Shown: piece after piece, positions 7,219-7,605 of the stretch | How the letters are laid out: every line of letters begins with the position of its first letter | How positions within the stretch are numbered: the stretch's first letter is position 1 | Assembly (NCBI GenBank): GCA_038239195.1 | Contig: JBBSEZ010000475.1 | Location: forward strand, 1 to 7,605 | DNA length: 7,605 nt | Source of the DNA: JBBSEZ01 sp038239195 | GTDB taxonomy: Bacteria > Planctomycetota > Planctomycetia > Gemmatales > Gemmataceae | Direction of reading: 5' to 3' | Notes under the pieces: model-generated | Databases searched by the model: none | What the model was told of the DNA's origin: nothing | What the model saw: only the letters and a program-made list of their open reading frames with translations | Position numbers and translations under genes: made by a program

Positions 7219-7353
7219 CTATTGAATGCCGCCCCGTTGGGGCTCAGGCGGGGACATTTGCGCCGCCCCGATGACGCGAAAAGAACAGGGCTGGCAGGCC
7301 GACGGCCCACCAGCCCTTCCTTTCGTCAGCCCCAACGGGGCGGCATTCAATAG
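7219..7353. repeat. Palindromic repeat element with perfect 26-bp inverted arms (REP/BIME- or MITE-like)
   Basis: Arms 7219-7244 and 7328-7353 are perfect 26-base reverse complements. Each arm itself contains a small hairpin, GCCCC-GTT-GGGGC. The 83 bases between the arms hold a further long imperfect hairpin (7273-7327), so apart from a 28-base bulge at 7245-7272 the whole 135 bases can fold as one structure. There is no coding content and no transposase in the window. It begins 22 bases after the stop of the minus-strand gene at 7376 and could act as that gene's transcription stop or mRNA-stabilising structure. The arrangement of two inverted units around a spacer resembles bacterial REP pairs (BIMEs) or a small non-autonomous element. 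Family identity is not established. Confidence 0.7.
7273..7327. repeat. Inner imperfect hairpin of the palindromic element
   Basis: AGGGCTGG (7287-7294) pairs with CCAGCCCT (7310-7317). Inside it GGCC (7297-7300) pairs with GGCC (7304-7307) around a GAC loop. Outside it GACG (7273-7276) pairs with CGTC (7324-7327), with partly matched A-rich and T-rich stretches between. The right side abuts the right 26-base arm directly, so the inner and outer stems could stack. No T-run follows on the minus strand. Confidence 0.6.
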
Positions 7354-7375
7354 AACGAAAACCCCTGGAATGCTC

Positions 7376-7605
7376 TCACTCGGCGGAGAAGCCGGCGAGG
7401 AAGTCGTCGAACGCCTTCTTCTGGGTGTGCTCGGTGCCTTGCAGCCTCTTGACGTCGGCCTGATACTTCTCGATCTGCGTCTCCTGCTGCTCGAACTTGA
7501 CCAGGTAACGCTTGTACGGCGGTGAGTTCATCGGCACCTCCCGAATGTTCGCCCGCACCCGCGCCTGGTCCGTCGTGATGACGTTCAACTGCCGCTGCAG
7601 TTCCA
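7376..7605 (-). CDS. C-terminal fragment of a charged, probably coiled-coil protein (possibly DUF4139/MuiA-like)
   Basis: The frame is open from the window edge to a TGA at 7378-7376, giving 75 complete codons of a gene whose start lies outside. A TTG at 7588 could be read as a start, but there is no ribosome binding site before it, and the codons upstream (ELQRQ) continue the same charged helical character, so this is more likely the tail of a longer protein. The visible part, including TTDQARVRANIREVP, YKRYLVKFEQQETQIEKY and the end KKAFDDFLAGFSAE, is rich in K, E, Q and R, with heptad-like hydrophobic spacing that suggests a coiled coil. The pattern DQxRxRxNIxxVPxxSxxYKRYLxKxxxQExxIE resembles the C-terminus of DUF4139-domain (mucoidy inhibitor A-like) proteins as I remember them; that assignment is tentative. 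That it is coding is fairly sure, because the protein composition is unlike the arginine/proline-rich shadow frames nearby. The palindromic element follows it directly. Confidence 0.7.
   Translation of the reverse strand, partial: ELQRQLNVITTDQARVRANIREVPMNSPPYKRYLVKFEQQETQIEKYQADVKRLQGTEHTQKKAFDDFLAGFSAE

Noticed and set aside
7166..7353. The repeat cluster considered as a CRISPR array.
   Set aside because: The 15-base units are directly tandem with no spacers, the longer arms are inverted rather than direct repeats, and no cas gene is present.

Overview
The window looks like ordinary chromosomal DNA from a planctomycete, most likely of the Gemmata/Gemmatales type. The grounds are very high GC with G/C-rich third codon positions, an N-terminal LERLEDRSLLSAS segment on the protease (the LEPR-XLL motif known mainly from planctomycetes), a secreted many-bladed WD40 protein with the Q-P-K-E-L-V-x-V-L-G-E-H-R-G-R lead-in that I associate with this group, and hairpin-rich intergenic repeats. 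The taxonomic call rests on recall of protein families, not on a search.

Layout: (1) 58-2286, minus strand, an exported WD40 protein with about 14 repeats. (2) 2287-2447, a short divergent intergenic region with weak promoter-like boxes for both flanking genes. (3) 2448-4295, plus strand, a membrane-anchored HEAT-repeat protein with hydrophobic segments at the N-terminus and twelve repeats of about 31 residues. (4) 4296-4358, a convergent intergenic gap carrying a strong hairpin. (5) 4359-6731, minus strand, a multidomain S8 (subtilisin-like) protease with a calcium-loop insertion and a C-terminal P-domain. (6) 6732-7375, a non-coding stretch of 644 bp: the upstream part is the leader of the protease gene and shows little, while 7166-7371 is a repeat-rich element (three 15-bp tandem units, a perfect 26-bp inverted repeat and an inner hairpin). 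(7) 7376 to the window end, minus strand, the C-terminal end of a charged, probably coiled-coil protein that continues outside the window.

The genes do not form an evident operon or pathway. The WD40 and HEAT genes are divergent, the HEAT and protease genes converge, and the protease and the last gene are separated by the repeat element. The WD40, HEAT and P-domain/Ig modules are all interaction or surface modules, fitting the planctomycete habit of large envelope and secreted proteins, but no joint function can be read from the sequence. I found no defence system, CRISPR array, transposase, phage gene, rRNA or tRNA. The most noteworthy items are the composite palindromic repeat at 7166-7371, the hairpin at 4305-4346, the twin calcium loops inside the protease catalytic domain and the 14-repeat count of the WD40 protein.
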